A stretch of DNA of 64,000 bases, from positions 744,001 through 808,000 of the forward strand of contig NZ_FOIP01000002.1 in the NCBI RefSeq assembly GCF_900105215.1, written 5' to 3'. The position numbers were made by a program, and so were the translations under genes. Origin of the DNA: Lacrimispora sphenoides. GTDB taxonomy: Bacteria; Bacillota; Clostridia; Lachnospirales; Lachnospiraceae. The notes beneath the pieces are model-generated. The model did no database searches, had not been told where the DNA came from, and saw only the letters and a list, made by a program, of their open reading frames with translations. Shown piece by piece: positions 15,882-25,917 of the stretch (position 1 is its first letter; each line of letters opens with the position of its first letter).

Positions 15882-17833
15882 TTACAAAAACAAGGGATCT
15901 GTGCTGGCTGAATAAGAAAGTACATCAGCCGGATATATCCGGTTATCATATCAAAGATAAAAAAGACAGCATTGTATTGAAAACAATAGAAAGAGAGCTG
16001 CCACTGCTGTTTGAAGGTGCAGAACCATCGGATGAACCGGGATCCTCTTTGGTGTTATCACTTGCAGGTGATGACGGCAATGATGGATATGAGATAGGAA
16101 AGACAGAGACAGGCTACGAAATAACAGCATCTACGGAGACAGGTCTTCTTTATGGAGTATTCAGTCTGCACCGTATTCTGATCACAAAAGGTACGCTTCC
16201 CTTTAAGAACAGACCGGATCAGAGCATACGCATGATAAACCACTGGGACAATTTCGACGGTTCCATTGAGCGCGGTTATGCGGGAGAGTCAATTTATTAT
16301 GATAGTAACAATTTTAGAGGAGATATGGAGATCGTCCGCTCTTATGCAAGATTGCTTGCAAGTACAGGGATCAATGCCATTTCAATCAACAATGTAAATG
16401 TACATAAAAAAGAGACCTTCTTCATAAAAGACGAAAATCTGAAAGAAATCAGAAAGATCGCTGATGTGTTTGGCGAATACGGTATCAGAACTTTTCTTGC
16501 CATCAACTTTGCAGCTCCCATCGTGGTAGGCGGGCTTGACACAGCGGATCCTCTTGTACCGGAAGTTGCTGCATGGTGGGAGAAAGTGGCTGCTGAAATA
16601 TACAAAGAGATTCCCCGGTTTGGCGGTTTCATCGTGAAAGCGGATTCAGAGGGGGAGCCTGGTCCATTTACCTATAACAGGACCCACGAAGATGGTGCGA
16701 ATATGCTGGCACGGGCGATAAAACCCCTAGGAGGCATCATTATCTGGAGGTGTTTTGTATACAACTGTGGGCAGGATTGGAGAGACAGAACCCTTGACCG
16801 CGCCATGGCTGCCTATGATATATTTATGGAGCACGACGGAAAGTTCGAGGACAATGTTATCCTTCAGATTAAAAATGGTCCCATAGATTTTCAGATCAGA
16901 GAGCCTAATTCTCCATTATTTGGGGCACTTAAAAAGACAAATCAAATACTGGAATTCCAGATCACCCAGGAATACACAGGGCATCAGGTTGATATTTGTT
17001 ATCTGATCCCTATGTGGAAGGAAACTTTGGATTTTGACACCCGCTACGGGAAAGATGCTTATATCAGGAATGAGATCAAAAGGAACTCCCCGGATCCCAA
17101 ACTGTCAGGAATAGCGGCGGTTGGAAGTGTAGGAATGGACACAAACTGGACAGGCAACAAGCTCGCTCAGGCAAATCTCTATGGATACGGCAGGCTTGTA
17201 TGGGACAATTCACTCAGTTCTGAAGCCATAGCCGGAGAATGGGTAAATTTAACCTTTGATCTTCCGCGGGACGAGGCCGTAAAGATCATGGAGATCCTTA
17301 CCACCTCCAGAGATGTATATGAAGACTATACCTGTCCTCTGGCAGTTGGATTTATGTGCAAACCGACGATCCACTACGGAGTGGACATAGACGGATACGA
17401 ATATGACAGATGGGGGACCTATCATTATGCGGACCGCAACGGCGTAGGAAGAGAACGTTCGGTCGCAAACGGTACCGGATATACAAGGCAGTACTCCGAT
17501 GACAGATTCAGAGAATATGAAGATTTATCTACCTGTCCGGATGAGCTTTTGCTGTTTTTCCATCATGTGCCGTATACCCATATCCTTCGCTCAGGAAAGA
17601 CTGTTATACAGCATATATATGACACACATTTTGCGGGAGTGGAGAAAGTAGAGCAGTACGAGGAAGTTTGGGAGAGTCTGGAACCGCTTTTAGATGAAGA
17701 ATGCTATAGGAATGTGAGAGAACGTCTTAAGAAACAAAAAGAAAATGCAATCAATTGGCGGGATCAGATCAATACCTATTTCTACCGTAAGTCAGGAATT
17801 CCTGATGCCCATGGCAGAATGATCTATGATTAA
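15878..17833 (+). CDS. Alpha-glucuronidase, GH67
   Basis: 651 aa from TTG 15878 (AGGAGGAACTGAA upstream; TTGA overlap with the preceding stop). GH67 signatures: [20 protein letters not shown] with the acid Glu, [20 protein letters not shown] with the catalytic Asp/Glu pair, [12 protein letters not shown], and LPYTHIL-like [10 protein letters not shown] near the C-terminus. Length fits the family (about 650-700). No signal peptide: it acts in the cytoplasm and removes (4-O-methyl)glucuronic acid from imported xylo-oligosaccharides. Neighbouring transporter and esterase agree with this. Confidence 0.93.
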   Translation: MITKTRDLCWLNKKVHQPDISGYHIKDKKDSIVLKTIERELPLLFEGAEPSDEPGSSLVLSLAGDDGNDGYEIGKTETGYEITASTETGLLYGVFSLHRILITKGTLPFKNRPDQSIRMINHWDNFDGSIERGYAGESIYYDSNNFRGDMEIVRSYARLLASTGINAISINNVNVHKKETFFIKDENLKEIRKIADVFGEYGIRTFLAINFAAPIVVGGLDTADPLVPEVAAWWEKVAAEIYKEIPRFGGFIVKADSEGEPGPFTYNRTHEDGANMLARAIKPLGGIIIWRCFVYNCGQDWRDRTLDRAMAAYDIFMEHDGKFEDNVILQIKNGPIDFQIREPNSPLFGALKKTNQILEFQITQEYTGHQVDICYLIPMWKETLDFDTRYGKDAYIRNEIKRNSPDPKLSGIAAVGSVGMDTNWTGNKLAQANLYGYGRLVWDNSLSSEAIAGEWVNLTFDLPRDEAVKIMEILTTSRDVYEDYTCPLAVGFMCKPTIHYGVDIDGYEYDRWGTYHYADRNGVGRERSVANGTGYTRQYSDDRFREYEDLSTCPDELLLFFHHVPYTHILRSGKTVIQHIYDTHFAGVEKVEQYEEVWESLEPLLDEECYRNVRERLKKQKENAINWRDQINTYFYRKSGIPDAHGRMIYD

Positions 17834-17933
17834 AAATATCAGCTGTATTATGTATTACCAGGCATCGTAAGAATTGGTGGTATAGGGTTTTACAGACCCT
17901 GCAAATAAAAAAGAAAAGGAAGGAATTAGTATT

Positions 17934-19319
17934 ATGAAAAAATGGAAGAAAAGTTCAGCCTTACTTGCAGCAGTTTTAACGGCAACAGTCAGCTTCACCG
18001 GATGTGGAAGCAACGGAGGAAACACTGCACCGGCTACTACGGTAGCATCAGGCAACGGCGGAGAGGCTAAATCAGATGCGGCACCGGCTGGTGAACTGGC
18101 CAAGTTAAGCTTTTCCTGGTGGGGCAATGATGACCGCCATCAGGCGACTCAGGAAGCCATTGATGCATTCAACGCAGCTCATGCAGGCGCAATCGAAGTG
18201 ACAGGCGAGCCTTCCGGCTTCGGTAACCTGGAAGAGACTTTTGCTACCCGTTATGCGGGCGGTACGGAAGCTGATATCATGACTGTCAACTATCCGTGGC
18301 TTATCAAATACAGTCCGGACGGTACCGGTTTCTATGATTTAGACAAGGTTGCGGATATCATTGACTTTTCACAGTATGATGCAGGATTTTTAGAGACAGG
18401 AAAGACCGGCGGTGTGATGCAGGCCATTCCTTACGGACAAAATACTCTGGGCGTTTATTTGAACAAATCCGCATTTGAGAGAGCCGGTATCAATGAAATT
18501 CCGTCTACATTCGAAGCGTACAAGGAAGCTGCTAAAGCTATTACGGAACAGAATCCAAACGCTTATCTGATCGTAAGCCCGACATTCCGTTTTGCAGCCG
18601 TTTATTATCTGCAGCAGAAGACCGGTAAGGGTGAATTCGATGAAAATCTGAATATGAATTATACGGTAGAGGACTACAAGGAAGCTATGACCTGGTATAA
18701 GGAACTGGCAGATCTTCATGTATTCTGTTCCAGACAGGATTACCTTGAAAATGTAGGAAATGACCCTGTATCCATTGCCCAGAATGCAAAATTTATTGAC
18801 GGCGGATATTTGGGAGTACTTGAGTGGACAGGTGGAATCGCTTCCAATGCACAGACACTTGCAGATAAAGGAGACGAGCTTATTGTAGCACCCCTTCCAA
18901 CGATTGACGGAGCGGTATTTAAAGGTACCATGGCAAAACCGTCACTGACATTTGCTATCTCAAAGAACTCCAAGCACCCAAAAGAAGCGGCAGAATTCCT
19001 GCAGTATATTTTAAATGATCCGGAAGGCACCAAGCTTATGGGTTCAAAGAGAGGTATGGTGGCATCAAAATCTGCAAAAGCCACACTTGAAGCTGACGGT
19101 CAGATCACGGGAGCCGTAAAGCAGGCTTATGACTTTACAGATGAAGCAGAAGTTATCAATAACTCCCCTATCTTTGAAGATGCCGTATTTACAAGTTCTT
19201 ATGAAAGCAATTATGAGAAATATGAATTGGGTGCAAGTACCGTAGATGAAGCGGCTCAGGCATTCTATGATGAAGCATCCGCTCAGGTTGCAAAGCTGAA
19301 AGCAGAATATGGGAAATAA
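17934..19319 (+). CDS. Sugar ABC transporter, substrate-binding lipoprotein
   Basis: 461 aa. Signal peptide with lipobox VSFTGCGS (Cys about residue 23), then a Thr/Ala/Gly-rich linker. The mature part is a cluster B (family 1) binding protein: LSFSWWGNDDRHQATQEAI, GGTEADIMTVNYPWL, AIPYGQNTLGVYLNKSAFE and a C-terminal SKNSKHPKEAAEFLQYIL. It captures oligosaccharides for the two permeases that follow. The partner is probably an (aldo)glucurono-xylo-oligosaccharide because of the GH67 neighbour (inference). Confidence 0.9.
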   Translation: MKKWKKSSALLAAVLTATVSFTGCGSNGGNTAPATTVASGNGGEAKSDAAPAGELAKLSFSWWGNDDRHQATQEAIDAFNAAHAGAIEVTGEPSGFGNLEETFATRYAGGTEADIMTVNYPWLIKYSPDGTGFYDLDKVADIIDFSQYDAGFLETGKTGGVMQAIPYGQNTLGVYLNKSAFERAGINEIPSTFEAYKEAAKAITEQNPNAYLIVSPTFRFAAVYYLQQKTGKGEFDENLNMNYTVEDYKEAMTWYKELADLHVFCSRQDYLENVGNDPVSIAQNAKFIDGGYLGVLEWTGGIASNAQTLADKGDELIVAPLPTIDGAVFKGTMAKPSLTFAISKNSKHPKEAAEFLQYILNDPEGTKLMGSKRGMVASKSAKATLEADGQITGAVKQAYDFTDEAEVINNSPIFEDAVFTSSYESNYEKYELGASTVDEAAQAFYDEASAQVAKLKAEYGK

Positions 19320-19363
19320 TTGAAATAAAGCTGCCACATTCCTCAGTGTCAGTCTGCCGGAAA

Positions 19364-19411
19364 GCAGGTGAAGGATTCACTTTATATAAGCTGGATCCTT
19401 TCACCGCCTGC
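19364..19411 (+). promoter_or_regulatory. Intercistronic hairpin after the binding-protein gene
   Basis: GCAGGTGAAGGAT pairs with ATCCTTTCACC-CCTGC (small bulge). It has no T-run. In binding-protein operons such hairpins protect the upstream message and lower permease expression. A second stem (ATATAGC/GCTATAT) follows before the permease ribosome site. Confidence 0.55.
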
Positions 19412-19500
19412 GGCGGCCAAAAAACGTCAAATCTGATATAGGAACTTATTAACTATATAGCTCTTAGTGGCTATATCATTATTAGCTAGGAGGAATTTTT

Positions 19501-20373
19501 TTGAAAAACAGCAAGATCGGGCTTTTGTATATTCTCCCCTGGATAATTGGAATGGTTTTTCTTACGTTGTATCCGTTTATTAATGCACTTTTTATCAGCT
19601 TTACGGATTACAACCTGGTCAGAGAACCCAATTTCATAGGATTTGCCAACTATGCAAAGCTATTTAAAGATAAAGACTTTTTAGGCACGCTGAGGCAGAC
19701 GCTGAAATATACAGTAATTACAGTGCCTTTGCAGCTTGCATTTGCACTTTTTATTGCGTTTATCCTGAATTTTAAATTAAAGGCTATTAATTTCTACCGG
19801 ACGGCATACTATGTTCCCTCCCTTCTGGGCGGAAACGTGGCGGTTGCCGTATTATGGCGATTTTTATTCCAGCAAGATGGATTTGTTAACCATTTTCTTG
19901 GTATATTCGGTGTGAGTCCTGTAAAATGGCTGTCTTCCGCATCCGGAGCTATGGCTGTTATTGTACTTTTAAAAGTCTGGCAGTTCGGTTCCGCCATGCT
20001 GATATTCCTGGCGGCTCTTAAAGATGTGCCTCAGGATCTCTACGAGGCTGCAAGTGTGGACGGAGCTACGAAGTCATATTCGTTTTTTAAGATCACGATT
20101 CCGTTGATCACACCTACAATTTTCTTCAATTTGGTCATGCAGTTGGTCAATGCTTTCCAGGAATTCAACGGACCTTACCTTATCACGAAGAAAGGCCCTT
20201 TAAATTCCACTTACCTTACCTCTATGTTCATATATGACAATGCTTTCCAGCTTTTCAATATGGGTTACGCAAGCGCCGCCAGCTGGGTACTGTTTCTCAT
20301 CATCGTATCTGTTACGGTAGTGTTATTTGCTACCCAGGATCGCTGGGTATTTTATTCGGATAAGGGGGAATAA
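19501..20373 (+). CDS. Sugar ABC transporter permease (UgpA/LacF type)
   Basis: 290 aa from a TTG after GGAGGAATTTTT. Six membrane segments; EAASVDGATKSYSFFKITIPLITP around residue 190 is the EAA loop that contacts the ATPase. First segment GLLYILPWIIGMVFLTLYPF. It works with the next permease as a heterodimer. No ATPase gene is in the operon, so a shared MsmX/UgpC-type ATPase encoded elsewhere is expected. Confidence 0.9.
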   Translation: MKNSKIGLLYILPWIIGMVFLTLYPFINALFISFTDYNLVREPNFIGFANYAKLFKDKDFLGTLRQTLKYTVITVPLQLAFALFIAFILNFKLKAINFYRTAYYVPSLLGGNVAVAVLWRFLFQQDGFVNHFLGIFGVSPVKWLSSASGAMAVIVLLKVWQFGSAMLIFLAALKDVPQDLYEAASVDGATKSYSFFKITIPLITPTIFFNLVMQLVNAFQEFNGPYLITKKGPLNSTYLTSMFIYDNAFQLFNMGYASAASWVLFLIIVSVTVVLFATQDRWVFYSDKGE

Positions 20374-20374
20374 C

Positions 20375-21259
20375 ATGGCACGGACAATTTTGATCAGCGA
20401 AGTCGAAAGACGCAGAAGAAGAAAGTACATGATTAATGCTGCTTTCAGATATACCTTACTTACGGCAGTGGCCCTCGTTATGATTTATCCCATCATCTGG
20501 CTTGTGGGAGCTACATTTAAGACGAACAATGAGATATTTACGTCAATAAATTTCATACCGAGCAAAATAGACTTTACGCCTTATATCAATGGCTGGAAAA
20601 CAAGAACGAAATTTACGTTTACTACGTTTTTTCTAAACACATTCAGTTTTGTGATACCTAAGATATTGTTTTGTCTGATATCAAGTACACTGGTGGCGTA
20701 TGGATTTGCCAGATTCAATTTCCCGCTAAAAAAGATATGTTTCTCCATACTTATGGCGACAATGTTTTTACCGTCAGTCGTAACCAGGATACCGCTGTAT
20801 ATTTTATGGAAAAACCTTGGACTTTTAAATACATATGTACCTTTGGTAGCACCAACCGTATTTGCCAACGAACCGTTCTTCGTATTTATGCTGATCCAGT
20901 TTATGCGTTCCATACCGACGTATTTAGATGAGGCGGCGACGATTGACGGCTGCAACTCATTTGGAATCTTGACGATGATACTGCTCCCTGCATTGAAACC
21001 GGCACTGATAAGCTGTACGATCTTTCAGTTCGTATGGAGTTTCAACGATTTCTTAGGCCCCCTGATTTATGTGACTAGCCTTGCGAAATATCCCGTGTCA
21101 CTGGCTCTTAAGATGTCAATCGATCAAAGCAGCGGTATTGTGGAATGGAATCAGATCCTGGCGATGTCGTTCCTGGCTCTGCTTCCTGCACTGATCCTGT
21201 TTTTCTGCTGCCAGAAGTATTTTGTAGAGGGAGTGACCAGTTCTGGAGTGAAAGGATGA
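20375..21259 (+). CDS. Sugar ABC transporter permease (MalG/UgpE type)
   Basis: 294 aa from ATG 20375 (AAGGGGGAATAAC upstream). N-terminal basic stretch (EVERRRRRKY), six membrane segments, EAA loop YLDEAATIDGCNSFGILTMI, C-terminal KYFVEGVTSSGVKG as in MalG-like proteins. It starts one base after the stop of the first permease, and its own stop overlaps the next start (ATGA), so it is tightly coupled. Confidence 0.9.
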   Translation: MARTILISEVERRRRRKYMINAAFRYTLLTAVALVMIYPIIWLVGATFKTNNEIFTSINFIPSKIDFTPYINGWKTRTKFTFTTFFLNTFSFVIPKILFCLISSTLVAYGFARFNFPLKKICFSILMATMFLPSVVTRIPLYILWKNLGLLNTYVPLVAPTVFANEPFFVFMLIQFMRSIPTYLDEAATIDGCNSFGILTMILLPALKPALISCTIFQFVWSFNDFLGPLIYVTSLAKYPVSLALKMSIDQSSGIVEWNQILAMSFLALLPALILFFCCQKYFVEGVTSSGVKG

Positions 21260-23127
21260 GCGGCTTTCGTGTCACCCCGTACATTTCAGATCATGCGGTT
21301 TTGCAGAGAAATGAGTTTATTCCCGTAAGAGGTACAGCAGATGCGGGAGCGCGGGTAGTGACAATATTCTCAAAGGAAGATGGGGGTGCCGATTTTATAG
21401 AAGAGACCTTGACCGATGAAGACGGAAACTGGAAGCTTTTGTTTATGCCTATGCAGGCAGGGGGGCCATATTCTATTTCCGTTATATGCGCTGGTGAGAG
21501 AAAAGAATTTTCTGATATCTATATAGGAGATGTCTGGCTTATGTCCGGTCAGTCGAATATGCAGCTGCCTATGCAGAGGGTAAGGTATCGCTTCCCAACG
21601 GAGTATCGTGAAGACGGAGATCCGCTTATCCGGCAGTTCACTGTCCCGATCAAATGGGATTTCAAAGCTCCTGAAGATGAACTGTCAGGAGGAACATGGG
21701 AAAGTTATTCTTTGGAGTGTGCTTCTTATTTTTCAGCAGCGGGATATTTCTTCGGGGCAAAATTGCGGGAAAGATATCCGGTACCCATAGGCCTTATACT
21801 TACTGCAGTGGGCGGTACGCCTATAGAGGCATGGATGAGCAGAAAAGCGCTTGCGGTTTTTTCCGGTAAAGCAAAAGCAGCTGACAAGTGCAAATCAGAT
21901 GAATATGTCAGGAATATACAAAAAGAAGATGAACTGGGGGCTTCCTCGTGGTATAAGAAATTAGATGAGGCGGATGCGGGGATTTTAGAAGACTGGCTGA
22001 ATTCCGGTTTCCGGGATACATGGAAAACAGTCAGCCTTACTGATGATTTCTATGCAAATGAAGATTTTGAAAAACCAGGCTCTTTCTGGTTTAAAAAGAC
22101 TGTGACAATCCCTCCTGAACTTTCAGGCAAACCGCTTCGTCTCTCCCTTGGAACCATCAAAGATGCGGACTACACTTACGTTGACGGGCAGCGCATCGGT
22201 AATACCACATATCGGTACCCGCCCAGGGAATATCACCTGGAGGGACTTACCGAAGGGGACCATGAGATCACGATACGCGCGATCGCGGTGGCCGGGCGGC
22301 TGGACTTTACCAAAGGGAAGTCTTATCAAATGATTTTTGAAACAGGAGAAACGTTGTCTATCTCTGAAGGCTGGACGTATAAGAGCGGCGCATATGCGGA
22401 AGCTCTTATACCACCGACCTTTTTTGAGAGAAAGCCCATGGGTATGTACCAGTCAATGATAGCGCCTCTTCATGATTTTCCTATCTGCGGTATGTGCTGG
22501 TATCAGGGAGAGAGCAATGCAGACGACGACCATTCCTATCCTCAGTATTTTGGGCGCATGATCGAGGATTACAGACGGAAATGGCATATGGGAAAGTTTC
22601 CTGTTATTTACGTACAGTTACCGAATTATGATCTTGAAGATGCAGGGAACTGGGTACGTTTTCGAAATATGCAGCAGAGCCTTGCAAAGCTTCCAAACAG
22701 CGCTATGGTGGTTACCATCGATTGCGGCGAGTATAATGACCTGCATCCAACAGATAAGAAGACGGTAGGAGAGAGAATGGCCATGGCGGCGTATGAGATT
22801 GCATACCATGAGCCGGGAGAGTGGCTGTCCCCTGTATTCTCCCATGCTGAAAGGAAGGGTGATGAGATCATACTTCACTTTAATCATGGGGGGAGAGGAT
22901 TCAATGTATCAGACGGCAAACCGGGCGGGTTTGAAGTCTGCATATCAGGTGAATGGATCTCAGATTACATCAATGTCCGGACCCAGGGGGGGACGGTTAC
23001 TTTGAATGTCCAAAAAGGAAAGACAGTTACCGGAGTACGCTATGCATGGTCAAACAATCCGGTGGCTGCGAATCTGTACGCAGCCCAGGGACTGCCGGTA
23101 TCGCCGTTTGAAGCAACGATCGTCTGA
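21256..23127 (+). CDS. SGNH-type carbohydrate acetylesterase (sialate O-acetylesterase-like)
   Basis: 623 aa from the ATG at 21256, overlapping the permease stop. Nucleophile block DVWLMSGQSNMQLPM (about residue 95), QGESNADDD (oxyanion/Asn block) and DLHPTDK (Asp-x-x-His dyad) form the SGNH triad; between them is an inserted beta-sandwich (about residues 265-345). No signal peptide, so it deacetylates imported sugars. In a GH67 operon an acetyl-xylo-oligosaccharide esterase is more likely than a sialate esterase; that is inference. Confidence 0.85.
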   Translation: MSGFRVTPYISDHAVLQRNEFIPVRGTADAGARVVTIFSKEDGGADFIEETLTDEDGNWKLLFMPMQAGGPYSISVICAGERKEFSDIYIGDVWLMSGQSNMQLPMQRVRYRFPTEYREDGDPLIRQFTVPIKWDFKAPEDELSGGTWESYSLECASYFSAAGYFFGAKLRERYPVPIGLILTAVGGTPIEAWMSRKALAVFSGKAKAADKCKSDEYVRNIQKEDELGASSWYKKLDEADAGILEDWLNSGFRDTWKTVSLTDDFYANEDFEKPGSFWFKKTVTIPPELSGKPLRLSLGTIKDADYTYVDGQRIGNTTYRYPPREYHLEGLTEGDHEITIRAIAVAGRLDFTKGKSYQMIFETGETLSISEGWTYKSGAYAEALIPPTFFERKPMGMYQSMIAPLHDFPICGMCWYQGESNADDDHSYPQYFGRMIEDYRRKWHMGKFPVIYVQLPNYDLEDAGNWVRFRNMQQSLAKLPNSAMVVTIDCGEYNDLHPTDKKTVGERMAMAAYEIAYHEPGEWLSPVFSHAERKGDEIILHFNHGGRGFNVSDGKPGGFEVCISGEWISDYINVRTQGGTVTLNVQKGKTVTGVRYAWSNNPVAANLYAAQGLPVSPFEATIV

Positions 23128-23221
23128 CTGGACGGCAGGAATGCTGAATCAATCGTTGGGGTGGGATTCCTTCGAATCCTGCTTCAATATTGCGTTTTGA
23201 GCATCATCTGTTTTTGGGTAT

Positions 23222-23265
23222 AAAATATACAGGACCGCAGTAGATGCGGCCCTGTATATTTTATT
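23222..23265. terminator. Bidirectional terminator
   Basis: ATATACAGG-CCGCA / TGCGG-CCTGTATAT stem with A- and T-rich flanks, between the convergent esterase and binding-protein genes. Confidence 0.8.
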
Positions 23266-23297
23266 ATATCACCAGATACGTTAAAAAAGGGTGGGGT

Positions 23298-24305
23298 TTA
23301 CTTTGCTGCTTTTTCTGAATAAGTGGTCGTTACAAGTTCCTCATAAGGTACCCGATCCTTTAATTGTCCGGATTCTTCCAGGATGTTTTCCAAAAGCTCA
23401 AAGCTGTCTTTTGCAAAAATCGTATCCTTTTTCCAGGTATCCTGTGCTTTATACCGTTCAATAATGGTTGCAATCGTCGCTACGTCGGTTTCTTTGAACT
23501 GGGGCTGGATCACCTTTGCAATTTCTTCCGAAGAATGGGAATTAACATATTCCAGGCCTTTTTGGATTGCATTGGTGAATTTCTGGATGGTTTCCGGATT
23601 CTTTTCCAGATAGCTTTTCTTTGCGCTGTAGGCAGTGTAAGGAATATATCCGGAATCAACGCCAAGAGAAGCTACAACGTGTCCGCTGCCTTCTTTTTCA
23701 AGCCCTGTGGCAAATGGTTCAAATTCCACGGTATAGTCTGCGTCATTGCTGGTAAATGCCGCAGCAGTCAGGCCAAAGTTTAGACTCTGGTCAATGGATA
23801 AGTCCGTAACAGGGTCGATGCCATTTTTTTTCAGGATATACTCAAATACCATTTGCGGCATTCCTCCGGCTCTTCCGCCAAGTACCTTTTTGCCTTTAAG
23901 ATCCGTCCATTTAAAGTTAGGCTGATTATCTCTTCCTACAAGAAAGTTTCCGGCTCTCTGGGTCAGTTGGGCGAAGTTGACAGCATAGTCTTTCGAACCG
24001 TTCGCGTAAGTATAGATGCTGGCCTCGGAACCCATAAATCCGATATCGGCATCGCCTGATATCAGAGCAGTCATAACCTTGTCGGCGCCGGCTCCGTTGA
24101 CTAAGGTTAAGTTAATGCCTTCATCCTCAAAATATCCCAGTTCAATGGCTGAATACTGGGGAGCGTAGAAGATAGAATGGGCAACTTCATTTAGTGTGAC
24201 CGGAGTTAATTCTGATGCCTTTGCTTTTGGGCCGCAGGCAGTCAGGCTAAGTAAAGAAGCTCCGGTGAGTATGGCCGCCAGAAAAAAGTGATAGGCTTTT
24301 CTCAT
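23298..24305 (-). CDS. Orphan NMT1/SsuA-type ABC substrate-binding lipoprotein
   Basis: 335 aa. Lipoprotein signal with LLSLTACGPKA. Mature part: VTLNEVAHSIFYAPQYSAIELGYFEDEGI, GDADIGFMGSEAS, GKKVLGGRAGGMPQMVFEYILKKNGI, the pattern of thiamine-precursor/taurine/nitrate-type binding proteins. No permease or ATPase gene lies next to it; upstream is a severed signal-peptide fragment (24384-24515). The ligand is unknown. ATG preceded by AAGGAGGATTTT. Confidence 0.85.
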   Translation of the reverse strand: MRKAYHFFLAAILTGASLLSLTACGPKAKASELTPVTLNEVAHSIFYAPQYSAIELGYFEDEGINLTLVNGAGADKVMTALISGDADIGFMGSEASIYTYANGSKDYAVNFAQLTQRAGNFLVGRDNQPNFKWTDLKGKKVLGGRAGGMPQMVFEYILKKNGIDPVTDLSIDQSLNFGLTAAAFTSNDADYTVEFEPFATGLEKEGSGHVVASLGVDSGYIPYTAYSAKKSYLEKNPETIQKFTNAIQKGLEYVNSHSSEEIAKVIQPQFKETDVATIATIIERYKAQDTWKKDTIFAKDSFELLENILEESGQLKDRVPYEELVTTTYSEKAAK

Positions 24306-24383
24306 AAAATCCTCCTTAGGGAAATCTTAATACTACATTTTATTATGAGAATATGGGAAGGTACTTTGTCTTATGAAAATTTT

Positions 24384-24515
24384 TTATATTACCGTAAACG
24401 TACCGGATACCTTATAAAAAAGCGGTCTAATATGCTTTCTGGCCGAGATTCTGCAGCTTGTCAGGGAGGCGGCCAGCATGAATGCAACCAGTAGTAAAGC
24501 GATTGCCTTTTTCAT
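24384..24515 (-). pseudogene. Severed lipoprotein signal peptide
   Basis: ATG at 24515 follows AAAGGGAGAACGAT. The 43-codon product starts as a perfect lipoprotein signal (MKKAIALLLVAFMLAASLTSC) and then turns into 22 residues of no pattern before a stop. It looks like the first 60 bases of a binding-protein gene whose body was deleted, next to a related orphan binding protein. It may still be translated as a short lipopeptide. Confidence 0.6.
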
Positions 24516-24670
24516 ATCGTTCTCCCTTTCTTAGTATCTCCTATTGGCATTGTATGAGGGGGGCCAGGCTGCGGTTCCAGACATTTATATTTTTCTGTAT
24601 TTTAAGATGGAATAAGAGGAGAAACTGTGTTATACTGCTATAGTAAAATTTACAAAACAGGAGAAATTCA

Positions 24671-25480
24671 ATGGACTATCGGATGATTGTGCTGGATTTG
24701 GATGGGACGCTGACCAATCGGAATAAGGAGATCACACCCAGGACCAAAGAGGCACTTTTTGAATTAAAACGACAGGGCGGAATTATTGTACTGGCTTCCG
24801 GACGGCCCACTTACGGGGTGATGCCCCTTGCCAAGGAATTGGAGCTTCATAAGTCAGGAGGATACATCCTGTCCTTTAACGGAGGGCGCATCATTGACTG
24901 CAGAACCGGAGAAACGGTTTTTGCAAGGGAATTGCCGGTGTCCTCAAATTCCAGGATTATCCGCATGGCAGAGGACCATGGAGTGAACATCCTAACCTAT
25001 GAGGATGATTTGATCGTCACTCCCAATGCCAGGGATGAATATGTAGAAAAGGAAGCGGCTGTCAATAAGCTGGAAGTAAAAGAAATCCAGGATATGGAGG
25101 CTTATGTACAGTTTCCGGTTGTTAAATTCATGATGCTTGATGAAGGCGACTATCTTGCAATGGTAGAGCCAAAGGTAAAGGCGGCCTTAGGGCGGGATTA
25201 CAGCGTTTACCGTTCAGAACCCTATTTTTTGGAGATACTCCCGAAAGGAGTGGACAAGGCGGCAAGTCTGGAACGTCTGCTTTTAAAGCTTGGCATGAGC
25301 AAGGATGAGATGATTGCCTGCGGAGACGGTTACAATGATTTGTCCATGATCCAGTATGCAGGCCTTGGCGTTGCAATGGACAATGCAGTTCTCCCGGTGA
25401 AGAAGGCAGCTGATTATGTGACCCTTTCCAATAATGATGACGGAGTGGCTCATGTTATAGAAAAATTTATGCTTTCATGA
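24671..25480 (+). CDS. Cof-type HAD-IIB phosphatase
   Basis: 269 aa. HAD motif I MIVLDLDGTLTN (two catalytic Asp), motif II VLASGRP, Lys in EILPKGVDKAASLERLL, motif IV MIACGDGYNDLSMI. The cap domain of the IIB type lies between residues about 85 and 185. Members dephosphorylate sugar phosphates, flavin or pyridoxal phosphate; the target is not readable. ATG with GGAGAAATTCA upstream. Confidence 0.9.
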   Translation: MDYRMIVLDLDGTLTNRNKEITPRTKEALFELKRQGGIIVLASGRPTYGVMPLAKELELHKSGGYILSFNGGRIIDCRTGETVFARELPVSSNSRIIRMAEDHGVNILTYEDDLIVTPNARDEYVEKEAAVNKLEVKEIQDMEAYVQFPVVKFMMLDEGDYLAMVEPKVKAALGRDYSVYRSEPYFLEILPKGVDKAASLERLLLKLGMSKDEMIACGDGYNDLSMIQYAGLGVAMDNAVLPVKKAADYVTLSNNDDGVAHVIEKFMLS

Positions 25481-25565
25481 TGTCCGCGAAGGGTGGACTT
25501 TACAACTTTAGTATGTTAAAATGCTACTAAGGGAAAAAACAATAAAAAGGGGATTGAACGATATT

Positions 25566-25868
25566 ATGAATAAAAAGATTAAGACAGATGCGGTAGATCA
25601 TCTGTTTGAAGCTATTCTAACCTTGAAATCATCAGAGGAATGCTATACTTTTTTTGAGGATGTATGCACAGTCAATGAATTGCTAAGCTTATCCCAAAGA
25701 TATGAGGTTGCAAAGATGTTAAGAGAGGGCCGTACTTATCTGGAGATCGCGGAAAAGACGGGGGCGTCCACTGCGACCATCAGTCGTGTGAACCGCTCCT
25801 TAAATTATGGGAACGATGGATATGATATGGTGTTTAAGCGTTTGGAAGAAGAAAAGAGAGAAGATTGA
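25566..25868 (+). CDS. YerC/YecD-family TrpR-like DNA-binding protein
   Basis: 100 aa from ATG 25566, the start that gives the family's usual length (the longer reading from 25521 adds a non-conserved tail). TrpR-like helix-turn-helix: CTVNELLSLSQRYEVAKML, REGRTYLEIAEKTGASTATI, SRVNRSLNYG. YerC-type proteins are small regulators conserved in Firmicutes; target genes unknown. Terminator at 25871. Confidence 0.85.
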   Translation: MNKKIKTDAVDHLFEAILTLKSSEECYTFFEDVCTVNELLSLSQRYEVAKMLREGRTYLEIAEKTGASTATISRVNRSLNYGNDGYDMVFKRLEEEKRED

Positions 25869-25870
25869 TA

Positions 25871-25913
25871 AAAACAGGGACAAGCCGGGTACCGATACTT
25901 GCCCCTGTTTTCA
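25871..25913. terminator. Terminator between yerC-like and DUF1836 genes
   Basis: AAAACAGGG-CAAG / CTTG-CCCCTGTTTT; can act on both strands for the convergent genes. Confidence 0.85.
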
Positions 25914-25917
25914 TCTG

